From Friedmanniella sp. (GTDB lineage: Bacteria; Actinomycetota; Actinomycetes; Propionibacteriales; Propionibacteriaceae): 12,879 nt of DNA. Positions within the stretch are counted from its first letter, which is position 1. Every line of letters starts with the position of its first letter. The position numbers and the translations under genes are program-made. The notes below the pieces were generated by a model. It was not told the DNA's origin, did no database searches, and worked only from the letters and a program-made list of their open reading frames with translations. Positions 1-5,901 of the stretch are shown here, one piece after another. Location: the NCBI GenBank assembly GCA_025964935.1, contig JAOPXW010000090.1:1-12879 (forward strand), written 5' to 3'.

Positions 1-143
1 GCATCGCGCAGCCGGTCCGGACCAAGGGCCAGCTCGCCGGCGAGACCATCATCACCGGCTGGACCGGCGACCCCCCGGTCCACACCCTGCCCACCGAGCT
101 CCGCGTCGGGGCCAGCACCGCCGCTCCCCGTCGCCGTCCCTGA
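1..143 (+). CDS. LacI-family transcriptional regulator, C-terminal fragment
   Basis: The window opens inside a plus-strand reading frame that ends at a TGA at 141-143. The 46 visible residues include AQPVRTKGQLAGE and, near the end, LPTELRVGAST. This matches the usual end of LacI-family repressors: a Q-P-x-x-x-x-G-x-x-A-x-E helix, then a strand of the form LPTELxVxxST that closes the periplasmic-binding-protein-like effector domain. The DNA-binding half lies outside the window, so neither effector nor operator type can be read. Family members mostly repress sugar-utilisation genes. The next gene, a sugar-type MFS transporter on the same strand, begins 73 bp later and is the natural target. 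The identification rests on the tail alone, but the pattern is distinctive. Confidence 0.8.
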   Translation, partial: IAQPVRTKGQLAGETIITGWTGDPPVHTLPTELRVGASTAAPRRRP

Positions 144-189
144 CCCCCACCCTCCACACCCCGCACCACGCAGACCACTTCTCTTCGAA

Positions 190-203
190 CGACACCCGTG
201 TCG
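190..203. promoter_or_regulatory. 14-bp palindrome upstream of the MFS gene, candidate LacI-type operator
   Basis: The sequence CGACAC-CC-GTGTCG has perfect 6-bp arms around a 2-bp centre. It ends 13 bp before the ATG of the MFS transporter and lies just after a LacI-family gene. LacI-type operators are short palindromes of about this size, although the classical centre is CG rather than the CC seen here. The role is inferred from position and symmetry only. Confidence 0.35.
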
Positions 204-216
204 AGACAGCAGCCCC

Positions 217-1485
217 ATGACCCTCACCGCACCCCGTCGGGCGACGCCGTACGGCGTGATCTGGCGGACCCGACTCTTCCGCTCCGCCGAGCTCACCCTG
301 TTCCTCTCCGGGATCGCGGTGTCCTCCTCGAGCCCGCAGCTCACGCTGTTTTTCGTCCAGGAGCTGGGCGCGTCCCTGCCGGTGGCGGGCCTGTACTACC
401 TGACCAACATCACGGCCCCGCTGGTCGGGTTCCTGATGGGCCGCTGGTCCGACCGGCGTACGGACCGGCTGACCCTGTTCCGCCTCGGTGCCCTGCTGGG
501 CGGCCTGGGCTGGACGGCCATGGCCCTGTCCACGGCCGTCTGGATGCCGTTCGCGGTCAGCGTGCTGGCGCTCGGGGCGGCGGGAGCGGCCGGGTCCCAG
601 GTCTACGCCGCGGTCCGCGACGAGCTGAGCCGGCACCCCACCGGCTTCGACGCCCAGGTCATCGCCACGATCCGGATGGCGTTCACCGCGGGCTGGATCG
701 TCGGTCCGGTGCTGGGCAGCGTGCTCGGCGGGCTGCTCGGCCTGCGGGTGCTGCTGGGGCTGACCGCCCTGCTGACCCTCAGCCAGCTGCTGCCCATGAT
801 CGGGGTCCGCGCCCCCCGCTTCGTCCCGGCGACGGCGACCGGCGGGACGCGTCCGGAGACGGCCCGGCGTGACCGGCGGGCCATGGGGCCGTTGCTGGCC
901 TTCGCCGCCCTGGCCGTGCTCGCGGTGTCCGGGGACACGGTCAAGTTCGCCTACCTGCCGCTCTACATGGAGCAGCAGCTGCACACCTCCGACACCCTGC
1001 GGGGTGCGGTGATCGCCACCCAGCCCGTGCTGGAGCTGGTCCTGATCCCGGTGTTCGCCCGGCTGGCGACCCGCTTCGGGGCCATGCGCATGGTGGTCGT
1101 CGGGACCACCTTCGGGGTAGTGGCCAACGGCTGCTACGCCCTCAGCTCCTCCGTGCAGGGGCTGTTCGTGGGCCAGGTCCTGATGGCGGGCCTGTGGGCC
1201 GTGATCGCCGGCCTCGGGGTCTCGGTCGCCCAGGACCTCTATCCCCAGGGCGTGGGCGTGGCCTCTTCCACCTTCCTCAGCTCGATCATCTTCGCCTCCA
1301 CCTTCGGCGGTCTGATCGGCAGCCTGGGCGTGCAGGCGCTGGGCATGCCGGGGGTCTTCTTCGTCCCCGCCGGTCTCTGCGTCGTGTCGACCGTGGGGAT
1401 GGTCCTGCTGGCCCGCCGGCTGCGTCGACCCGCCCACCCCGACCGGGCGGAGCAGCCGGCCGACCTCAGCAGGTCGGCGGCGTAA
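217..1485 (+). CDS. MFS transporter, sugar-efflux (SET)-like
   Basis: A 422-residue integral membrane protein of major-facilitator length with about 12 hydrophobic segments. The loop between helices 2 and 3 carries motif A as GRWSDRRTDR (residues 75-84). A glycine/proline-rich helix 5 motif, GWIVGPVLG, lies at about 160-168. A hydrophilic central loop (about 200-222, Thr/Arg-rich) separates the two six-helix halves. The N-terminal pattern LTLFFVQELGAS followed by LYYLTN resembles bacterial sugar-efflux transporters of the SetA/SetB type, which export sugars or sugar phosphates analogues by proton antiport. The substrate cannot be read. ATG 217 is the only sensible start, since an upstream GTG at 198 is in another frame; the ribosome site is weak. 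The gene follows a LacI regulator and converges on the ROK gene, so a sugar-related role is likely. A drug-efflux MFS is the alternative. Confidence 0.85.
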   Translation: MTLTAPRRATPYGVIWRTRLFRSAELTLFLSGIAVSSSSPQLTLFFVQELGASLPVAGLYYLTNITAPLVGFLMGRWSDRRTDRLTLFRLGALLGGLGWTAMALSTAVWMPFAVSVLALGAAGAAGSQVYAAVRDELSRHPTGFDAQVIATIRMAFTAGWIVGPVLGSVLGGLLGLRVLLGLTALLTLSQLLPMIGVRAPRFVPATATGGTRPETARRDRRAMGPLLAFAALAVLAVSGDTVKFAYLPLYMEQQLHTSDTLRGAVIATQPVLELVLIPVFARLATRFGAMRMVVVGTTFGVVANGCYALSSSVQGLFVGQVLMAGLWAVIAGLGVSVAQDLYPQGVGVASSTFLSSIIFASTFGGLIGSLGVQALGMPGVFFVPAGLCVVSTVGMVLLARRLRRPAHPDRAEQPADLSRSAA

Positions 1486-1492
1486 GGCCAGT

Positions 1493-1525
1493 CAGGCCCG
1501 GCCGCCCGGCCAGGCCCGTCCGCCC
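1493..1525. repeat. Short tandem repeat between convergent MFS and ROK genes
   Basis: Two copies of a 15-mer, CAGGCCCGGCCGCCC (1493-1507) and CAGGCCCGTCCGCCC (1511-1525), differ at one base and are spaced 18 bp apart. They occupy most of the 48-bp gap between the two convergent stop codons. The GGCC-rich sequence can fold in several ways, but no clear stem plus T-run terminator is visible. Confidence 0.5.
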
Positions 1526-1533
1526 CACCCGGG

Positions 1534-2712
1534 TCACGCGATGCTCCGCAGGTGGGAGTTGATCCGGTCCGCCTGGAGCGCCCGGATCATCACCAGGTGG
1601 GCCGCGCCGATCGCCCCGCTCCGCTCGTCGCCGCGGCCGGCGACGATGGCCAGGTCGGCGGTGGCCAGCGGCAGCGAGTACTGATAGACCGACTCCCGGA
1701 TGCCGACCAGGAGGTGGTCCCCGGCCGCGCTCAGGCTGCCGCCGACCACCACCAGGTCCGGGTTCAACAGGTTGACCGAGTACGCGATCGCCCGACCCAG
1801 CGTCCGACCCGCCTGTCGCAGCAGCCCCACCGCCTCGGGCACGTTGGCCGACACCATGGCCATCGCCTCGCGGGTGTCGGCGACGACGAAACCGAGACCG
1901 CGGAGGTCCCGGACCAGACTCCAGCCCGCGGCCAGTGCCTCTACGCACCCGATGGCCCCGCAGCGGCACAGCGGGCCGGTCTCGGGGTCGATCCGGATGT
2001 GGCCGATGTCGCCCGCCGCGCCCCGGGACCCGCGGAACAGGGAGCCGCCGCTGATGATGGCGCTGCCGATCCCGGTCCCCGCCTTGACGTAGAAGAGGTC
2101 GTCGGCCGACCGCCAGGAGGCGAGGTACTCCCCGTACCCCCGGGCGTTCACGTCGTTCTCGACCACGACCGGGACGTCGAAGCTCTCCCGCACCAGGCTC
2201 TCCACCGAGACCCCCTCCCAGCCGGTCATGACCGAGGGGAACGCGACCTCCCCGCGGACGAAGTCGACCGGCGCCGGGACGGAGAGGGCGACCCCGACCA
2301 GGTCGCCCAGATCGCGGCCGAGCTCGGCCACCAGCCGCCGGCCGGTGTCCACCAGCCAGCCCACGGCCGGCTGGGGACCGTCGCCCACGGCGACCTCGCC
2401 GACCTCCTCGTGCAGGACCCGGCTGTCCAGGTCGGTGACGACCAGCCGGATGTGGTCCTCGCCCACGTCGGCGGCGAGGATGAAGTGCCGCTCGGTGTTC
2501 AGGGTCAGGGTCTTGGAGGGCCGGCCGCCCGTGGACCGGGCGTCTTGGCCCTCCTGGATCAGCTCGGCCCGGAAGAGCACATCGAGCCGCTCGGCCACCG
2601 TGGAGCGGGACAGTCCGGTCCGTGCCGTGAGCGCCGCCCGGGTCCGGGCCTCGCCGGAGGCGATCAGTCCGAAGACGTCGCCCACGCTGGCACCGGAGCT
2701 CAGGGCGGCCAT
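1534..2712 (-). CDS. ROK-family transcriptional repressor (NagC/XylR/FrcR type)
   Basis: A 392-residue protein with an N-terminal winged helix-turn-helix (about residues 10-70; recognition region TGLSRSTVAERL, wing GGRPSK) and a C-terminal ROK sugar-kinase fold. The ROK zinc site is complete: His238 in GDIGHI and the CxCGxxGC cluster with Cys249, Cys251 and Cys256. The kinase catalytic aspartate is kept in VENDVN (Asp187). The phosphate-binding DxGxT/K motif is replaced by DVGEDH (82-87), so the domain probably senses a sugar rather than phosphorylating it. The ATG lies 5 bp after the stop of the upstream kinase gene with no strong ribosome site, which suggests translational coupling. The likely targets are its own operon and the divergent frcB-like gene. 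The effector is inferred to be fructose or its phosphate, by analogy with FrcR beside frcBCAK in Sinorhizobium. Confidence 0.93.
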   Translation of the reverse strand: MAALSSGASVGDVFGLIASGEARTRAALTARTGLSRSTVAERLDVLFRAELIQEGQDARSTGGRPSKTLTLNTERHFILAADVGEDHIRLVVTDLDSRVLHEEVGEVAVGDGPQPAVGWLVDTGRRLVAELGRDLGDLVGVALSVPAPVDFVRGEVAFPSVMTGWEGVSVESLVRESFDVPVVVENDVNARGYGEYLASWRSADDLFYVKAGTGIGSAIISGGSLFRGSRGAAGDIGHIRIDPETGPLCRCGAIGCVEALAAGWSLVRDLRGLGFVVADTREAMAMVSANVPEAVGLLRQAGRTLGRAIAYSVNLLNPDLVVVGGSLSAAGDHLLVGIRESVYQYSLPLATADLAIVAGRGDERSGAIGAAHLVMIRALQADRINSHLRSIA

Positions 2713-2717
2713 CCGCG

Positions 2718-3434
2718 TCAGGCCTGGGTCGGTCCAGGCCCGGGGGCCGCGGCCCTCGGGACGATCTCGGGGACCTCGATCACCCGCGTGGCGCGGGCCC
2801 GGGTCTGGCTGACCAGGTCGGCGTTGCGCCCGTCGCTGCCGTGGGTGCGCTCCAGCGCCTCGGCCAGCGTCCGGCCGAACCGGAGGTGCCGCGCGACCAG
2901 CCGCTCCACCCGTACGGCTTCACTCGGCTGCACGAACCAGCACTCGTCCAGCAGTCCGGCCACCGCGTGCCAGGCCGGCAGGTCCGACAGCAGGTAGTTG
3001 CCCTCGGTCACGACCAGCGGGATGTCGGCGGGGACGGGGACCGCGGAGCCGATCGACTCCTCCAGCGCCCGGTCGAAGGTGGGCGCGTAGACCACGGCAT
3101 CCTCGCGGGAGCGGAGCCGGCGCAGCAGGTGCACGTAGCCGGCGGCGTCGAAGGTGTCGCTCGCCCCCTTGCGCTCCCACCGGCCCAGTCGGCGCAGCTC
3201 GGTGTCGGAGAGGTGGAACCCGTCCATCCCCACCAGGACGGCGTCCGAGCCCAGGGCCGCGACGATCAGCTCGGCGATGGTGGACTTGCCCGCCCCGGGG
3301 GACCCGGTGATCCCGAGCACCGTACGGCGTCCCGACACGACCAGCGCCCGCGCAGCGGCGATGAGGTCCTCGACGGTGGCCCGCTCGACCTCGGGCCCGG
3401 GCGCGGAGGGCACCGGACCCGGGGTGTCGGTCAT
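2718..3434 (-). CDS. P-loop nucleoside/sugar kinase family protein, FrcK-like
   Basis: A 238-residue kinase of the uridine kinase/pantothenate kinase-like P-loop family. Walker A is GSPGAGKST (44-52). The conserved MDGFH follows at 70-74, RKGASDTFD at about 88-96, YAPTFDR at 116-122, TEGNYLL at 143-149, and an arginine lid RHLRFGRT at 182-189. This matches the nucleoside/nucleotide kinase family that includes FrcK, which is encoded with the fructose ABC transporter FrcBCA in Sinorhizobium. The substrate is not proven; phosphorylation of an imported sugar is inferred from the divergent FrcB-like gene and the coupled ROK repressor. The first 15 residues are Pro-rich and probably disordered. ATG 3434 has only a weak purine-rich site (GGGCGGGG), so a slightly later start is possible. 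It is the first gene of a two-gene minus-strand operon. Confidence 0.88.
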   Translation of the reverse strand: MTDTPGPVPSAPGPEVERATVEDLIAAARALVVSGRRTVLGITGSPGAGKSTIAELIVAALGSDAVLVGMDGFHLSDTELRRLGRWERKGASDTFDAAGYVHLLRRLRSREDAVVYAPTFDRALEESIGSAVPVPADIPLVVTEGNYLLSDLPAWHAVAGLLDECWFVQPSEAVRVERLVARHLRFGRTLAEALERTHGSDGRNADLVSQTRARATRVIEVPEIVPRAAAPGPGPTQA

Positions 3435-3517
3435 CGACGCCCCGCCCGGGTCGGTGGGCAGGGGCAGCGCGGTGCGGCCGCGTACCGGCCGTCCTGGTGG
3501 AGGTCCATCACGGACCT

Positions 3518-3546
3518 AGCATCCGGCGACTTGAGGGTGAAGTCAA
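3518..3546 (-). promoter_or_regulatory. Candidate promoter of the kinase-ROK operon
   Basis: On the minus strand TTGACT (3546-3541) is followed after 17 bp by GATGCT (3523-3518), about 84 bp before the kinase start. The -35 match is 5/6. The -10 keeps only the important A at position 2 and T at position 6, plus one more match. This is a prediction from spacing and consensus. Confidence 0.35.
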
Positions 3547-3554
3547 TCGAAAGG

Positions 3555-3585
3555 TTGACACCTTATGCAAGAATCTCGACATAAG
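3555..3585 (+). promoter_or_regulatory. Candidate frcB promoter
   Basis: A perfect -35 TTGACA (3555-3560) is followed after 19 bp by CATAAG (3580-3585), which matches the core ATAA of a -10 element. This would start transcription about 20 bp before the frcB-like ATG, leaving room for its GGAGG site. The 19-bp spacer is longer than optimal, as expected of a promoter kept under control. The -35 lies back to back with the opposite-strand TTGACT. Confidence 0.45.
3562..3585. promoter_or_regulatory. CTTATG-N12-CATAAG inverted repeat, candidate ROK operator
   Basis: Perfect 6-bp arms CTTATG (3562-3567) and CATAAG (3580-3585) are separated by 12 bp, so the arms lie on nearly the same face of the helix. 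The AT-rich arms stand out in this GC-rich DNA. The element covers the promoter between -35 and -10, where binding would block RNA polymerase. ROK repressors such as NagC and Mlc use extended palindromes with TTAT/ATAA-type ends, so the adjacent ROK protein is the obvious candidate. A GACTT-N7-AAGTC repeat at 3528-3544 may be a second, weaker site. Confidence 0.5.
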
Positions 3586-3610
3586 TAGCCAGACATCCTC
3601 GGAGGCACAG

Positions 3611-4747
3611 ATGCAACGACGCTCGCTTCGCTCCCGCAAGGCCCTTCTTCCCCTCGCTCTGCTGAGTGCGGCGACCCTGATGCTCGGAGCGTGCGGCCAG
3701 TCCGCCGACCCCGGCACGGCCAGCTCAGCCCCCGCCGGCTCCAGCAGCAGCGGCGGCAGCGCTGACGGCCCGGTCGCCGTCACCCTCATCACCAAGGACT
3801 CGCTGAACCCCTTCTGGATCGCCATGCAGAACGGCGCCAAGCAGGCGGCCAGCGCCAACGACGTGAACCTCACCATCGCGGCCGGCAAGGCCGACGGCGA
3901 CGAGGACGGTCAGGTCAAGGCCATCGAGGCCGCCGTGGCCCGCGGCGACAAGGGCATCCTGATCGCCCTGAACGGCCCCGGGGTCAACCCGGCCGTGGAG
4001 AACGCCCGCAACGCCGGGCTCTACGTCATCGCCCTCGACACCCCGCCCGAGCCGGCCGACACCGTCGACATCACCTTCGCCACCGACAACTTCAAGGCCG
4101 GCGAAGCCATCGGCAAGTGGGCGGCGGCGCAGCTCGACGGCAAGAAGGCCACCATCGCGCTGCTCGACGCCTTCAACGACAAGGTCATCTCGGTCGACTA
4201 CAACCGCGACCAGGGCTTCCTGACCGGCATGGGCATCGACACCAAGGACCCGAAGAAGAACGGCGACGAGGACAAGACCGGGAAGTACACCGGGGGCAAG
4301 GGCGGCGACTACGAGATCGTCTGCAACGAGCCCACCGGCGGCAACCAGGACAAGGGCAAGACGGCGATGGAGAACTGCCTCTCCACCGGCAAGGCCATCA
4401 ACGTCGTCTACACCCTGAACGAGCCCGGCGCCGCGGGGGCCGCGGACGCCCTCGACGACGCCGGCAAGAAGGGCGCCATCATCACCTCGGTCGACGGCGG
4501 CTGCGCCGGCGTCGAGAACGTGAAGAACGGCACCATCGGCGCCACCGCTCAGCAGTACCCGCTGAAGATGGCCCAGCTCGGCGTCGAGGCCATCGCCAAG
4601 ATCGCGCGCGGCGGGGAGAAGCCGGCCGTCACCCCCGGTCTCGACTTCTTCGACACCGGCGTGGCCCTGGTCACCGACAAGAAGGTCGACGGGCTGGACA
4701 GCATCACCAGCGACGAGGGCCTCAAGCTCTGCTGGGGCAACAAGTAA
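3611..4747 (+). CDS. frcB: Sugar ABC transporter substrate-binding lipoprotein, FrcB-like (fructose)
   Basis: A 378-residue lipoprotein that would capture a sugar outside the membrane and pass it to an ABC permease. The signal peptide has an Arg/Lys-rich start, a hydrophobic core and the lipobox LGAC, with Cys28 as the lipidated residue. A Ser/Gly linker (about 31-50) precedes a periplasmic-binding-protein type 1 fold. FrcB-like landmarks are LITKDSLNPFW, FATDNFKAG, KGKTAMENCL, YTLNEPGAAGA, SVDGGC and GATAQQYPLKMA. This is close to how I remember Sinorhizobium FrcB, so fructose is the likely ligand, with ribose, mannose or another pentose/hexose possible. ATG 3611 is chosen because GGAGG (3600-3604) sits 6 bp upstream; extending the frame to 3497 would run through the promoter. 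No permease or ATPase follows: a terminator begins 16 bp after the stop. Confidence 0.93.
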   Translation: MQRRSLRSRKALLPLALLSAATLMLGACGQSADPGTASSAPAGSSSSGGSADGPVAVTLITKDSLNPFWIAMQNGAKQAASANDVNLTIAAGKADGDEDGQVKAIEAAVARGDKGILIALNGPGVNPAVENARNAGLYVIALDTPPEPADTVDITFATDNFKAGEAIGKWAAAQLDGKKATIALLDAFNDKVISVDYNRDQGFLTGMGIDTKDPKKNGDEDKTGKYTGGKGGDYEIVCNEPTGGNQDKGKTAMENCLSTGKAINVVYTLNEPGAAGAADALDDAGKKGAIITSVDGGCAGVENVKNGTIGATAQQYPLKMAQLGVEAIAKIARGGEKPAVTPGLDFFDTGVALVTDKKVDGLDSITSDEGLKLCWGNK

Positions 4748-4763
4748 CCCCACGCTGACCGAC

Positions 4764-4801
4764 TTCCGCCCGGCACCTCTGGCCTCTGGTGCCGGGCGGA
4801 A
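4764..4801. terminator. Strong hairpin terminator after frcB
   Basis: A perfect 14-bp stem (left arm TTCCGCCCGGCACC at 4764-4777, right arm 4788-4801) encloses a 10-nt loop. It begins 16 bp after the frcB-like stop. There is no T-run, which is common for actinobacterial terminators. Being symmetric, it could also stop transcripts from the CNNM genes arriving on the minus strand. Confidence 0.85.
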
Positions 4802-4834
4802 CCACGTCCGGACAAGTCTCGGGCGTCCGGGTCT

Positions 4835-4853
4835 CCGGAGGTCAGGCCTCCGG
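4835..4853 (-). terminator. Second hairpin just downstream of the CNNM operon
   Basis: CCGGAGG (4835-4841) and CCTCCGG (4847-4853) form a perfect 7-bp stem with a 5-nt loop. It lies 11 bp beyond the stop codon of the minus-strand CNNM gene. It has no T-run and is a plausible first terminator for that operon, ahead of the longer hairpin at 4764-4801. Confidence 0.45.
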
Positions 4854-4863
4854 CGGCCGGGCC

Positions 4864-5901
4864 TCAGGCGTTGGTGGCGTCCTCAACCTCGCCGACGAGC
4901 TCCTCCAGGATGTCCTCCAGGAACAGCACCCCGGTGGCCCGGCCGTCGTCGTCGACCGAGCGGACCACGTGCGTGCCGCTGCGCCGCATGCTGGCCAGCG
5001 CGTCCTCCAGGTCCGCCGTACGCCGTACGGAGGTCAGGCGGCGGATGCGCTTGCCCGGGATGACCTCGTCGACCCGGTCGCCGACCAGGTCGAGCACGTC
5101 CTTCAGGTGCAGGTAGCCGGTCGGCTCGCCGTCGGCGTCGGCCAGCAGGTAGCGCGAGAAGCCGTGCTCGGCCACCTCCTCCTGGACCCGGGCCGCAGTG
5201 GCGCGATCGGGCAGCAGAACCAGGTCGGCCGTGGGGACCTCGACGTCGCAGACCTTCTTGGCCGTGAAGTCGAAGGCGGCGGTCAGGGCACCGGTCTTGT
5301 CGGCCAGCACCCCTTCGCGGGTCGACTGCTCGACGATGGTCGCGACCTCGTCCAAGGTGTACGCGCTGGTCGCCTCGTCCTTGGGCTCCACCCGGATCAG
5401 CCGCAGACCCAGGTTGGCCAGCCAGTTGAGGCTGACGATGACCGGCTTCACCACCCGGGCGACCAGGACCAGGGGCGGCGCCAGCAGCAGGGCCGCCCGG
5501 TCGGGGACCGAGAACGACAGGTTCTTGGGGACCATCTCACCCAGCACGACGTGCAGGAAGCTCACCAGCATCAGGGCCACGACGAATGCCGTCACCCCGA
5601 TCGCAGTGTCCGACAGCCCGGTCAGCCCCAGGGGGATCTCCAGCAGGTGGTGGATCGCCGGCTCGGAGACGTTGAGGATCAGCAGCGAGCACACGGTGAT
5701 GCCCAGCTGGGTGGTGGCCAGCATCAGGGTGGCGTGCTCCATGGCCCACAGGGTGGTCTGGGCCGAGCGGTCGCCGGCTTCGGCCCGCGGCTCGATCTGG
5801 GAGCGGCGGGCGGAGATGACCGCGAACTCCGCGCCCACGAAGAAGGCGTTGACGGCCAGCAGCACGACGAGCCAGATCAGCCCGGGGACGACGTCAGCCA
5901 C
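4864..5901 (-). CDS. CNNM/CBS-domain membrane protein (hemolysin C/CorC family), short form
   Basis: A 345-residue protein with an N-terminal CNNM (DUF21) membrane domain (about 1-180). Its helices lie at about 7-29, 56-77, 98-120 and 136-165, with the family motifs FFVGAEFAV and GEMVPKN (121-127). A cytosolic pair of CBS domains follows at about 217-275 and 285-340. It ends at LEELVGEVED, so the C-terminal CorC_HlyC domain usual in this family is missing. Relatives handle Mg2+ or other divalent cations, or affect membrane stability; the old hemolysin name is misleading. The start is a GTG at 5899-5901 that overlaps the end of the upstream paralogue by 8 bp, so translation is likely coupled. 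The two proteins may form a heterodimer, since CNNM proteins are dimeric; that is inference. Confidence 0.92.
   Translation of the reverse strand: MADVVPGLIWLVVLLAVNAFFVGAEFAVISARRSQIEPRAEAGDRSAQTTLWAMEHATLMLATTQLGITVCSLLILNVSEPAIHHLLEIPLGLTGLSDTAIGVTAFVVALMLVSFLHVVLGEMVPKNLSFSVPDRAALLLAPPLVLVARVVKPVIVSLNWLANLGLRLIRVEPKDEATSAYTLDEVATIVEQSTREGVLADKTGALTAAFDFTAKKVCDVEVPTADLVLLPDRATAARVQEEVAEHGFSRYLLADADGEPTGYLHLKDVLDLVGDRVDEVIPGKRIRRLTSVRRTADLEDALASMRRSGTHVVRSVDDDGRATGVLFLEDILEELVGEVEDATNA

Noticed and set aside
52..1437. Minus-strand frame of 461 codons over the MFS gene
   Set aside because: Its product is His/Gln/Gly/Asp-rich without motifs, while the plus strand encodes a proper 12-helix transporter.
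1552..2997. Long plus-strand open frame opposite the ROK and kinase genes
   Set aside because: It is the antisense shadow of two well-identified genes in high-GC DNA. Its product is rich in Arg, Asp, Gly, His and Gln with no domain pattern.
3497..3610. Extended N-terminus of the frcB-like protein
   Set aside because: It would translate the promoter and operator region and bury the lipoprotein signal peptide. ATG 3611 has a proper GGAGG.
3725..4753. Minus-strand frame of 342 codons over the frcB-like gene
   Set aside because: Val/Gly/Asp/Leu-rich antisense translation. The sense frame has a signal peptide, lipobox and FrcB motifs.
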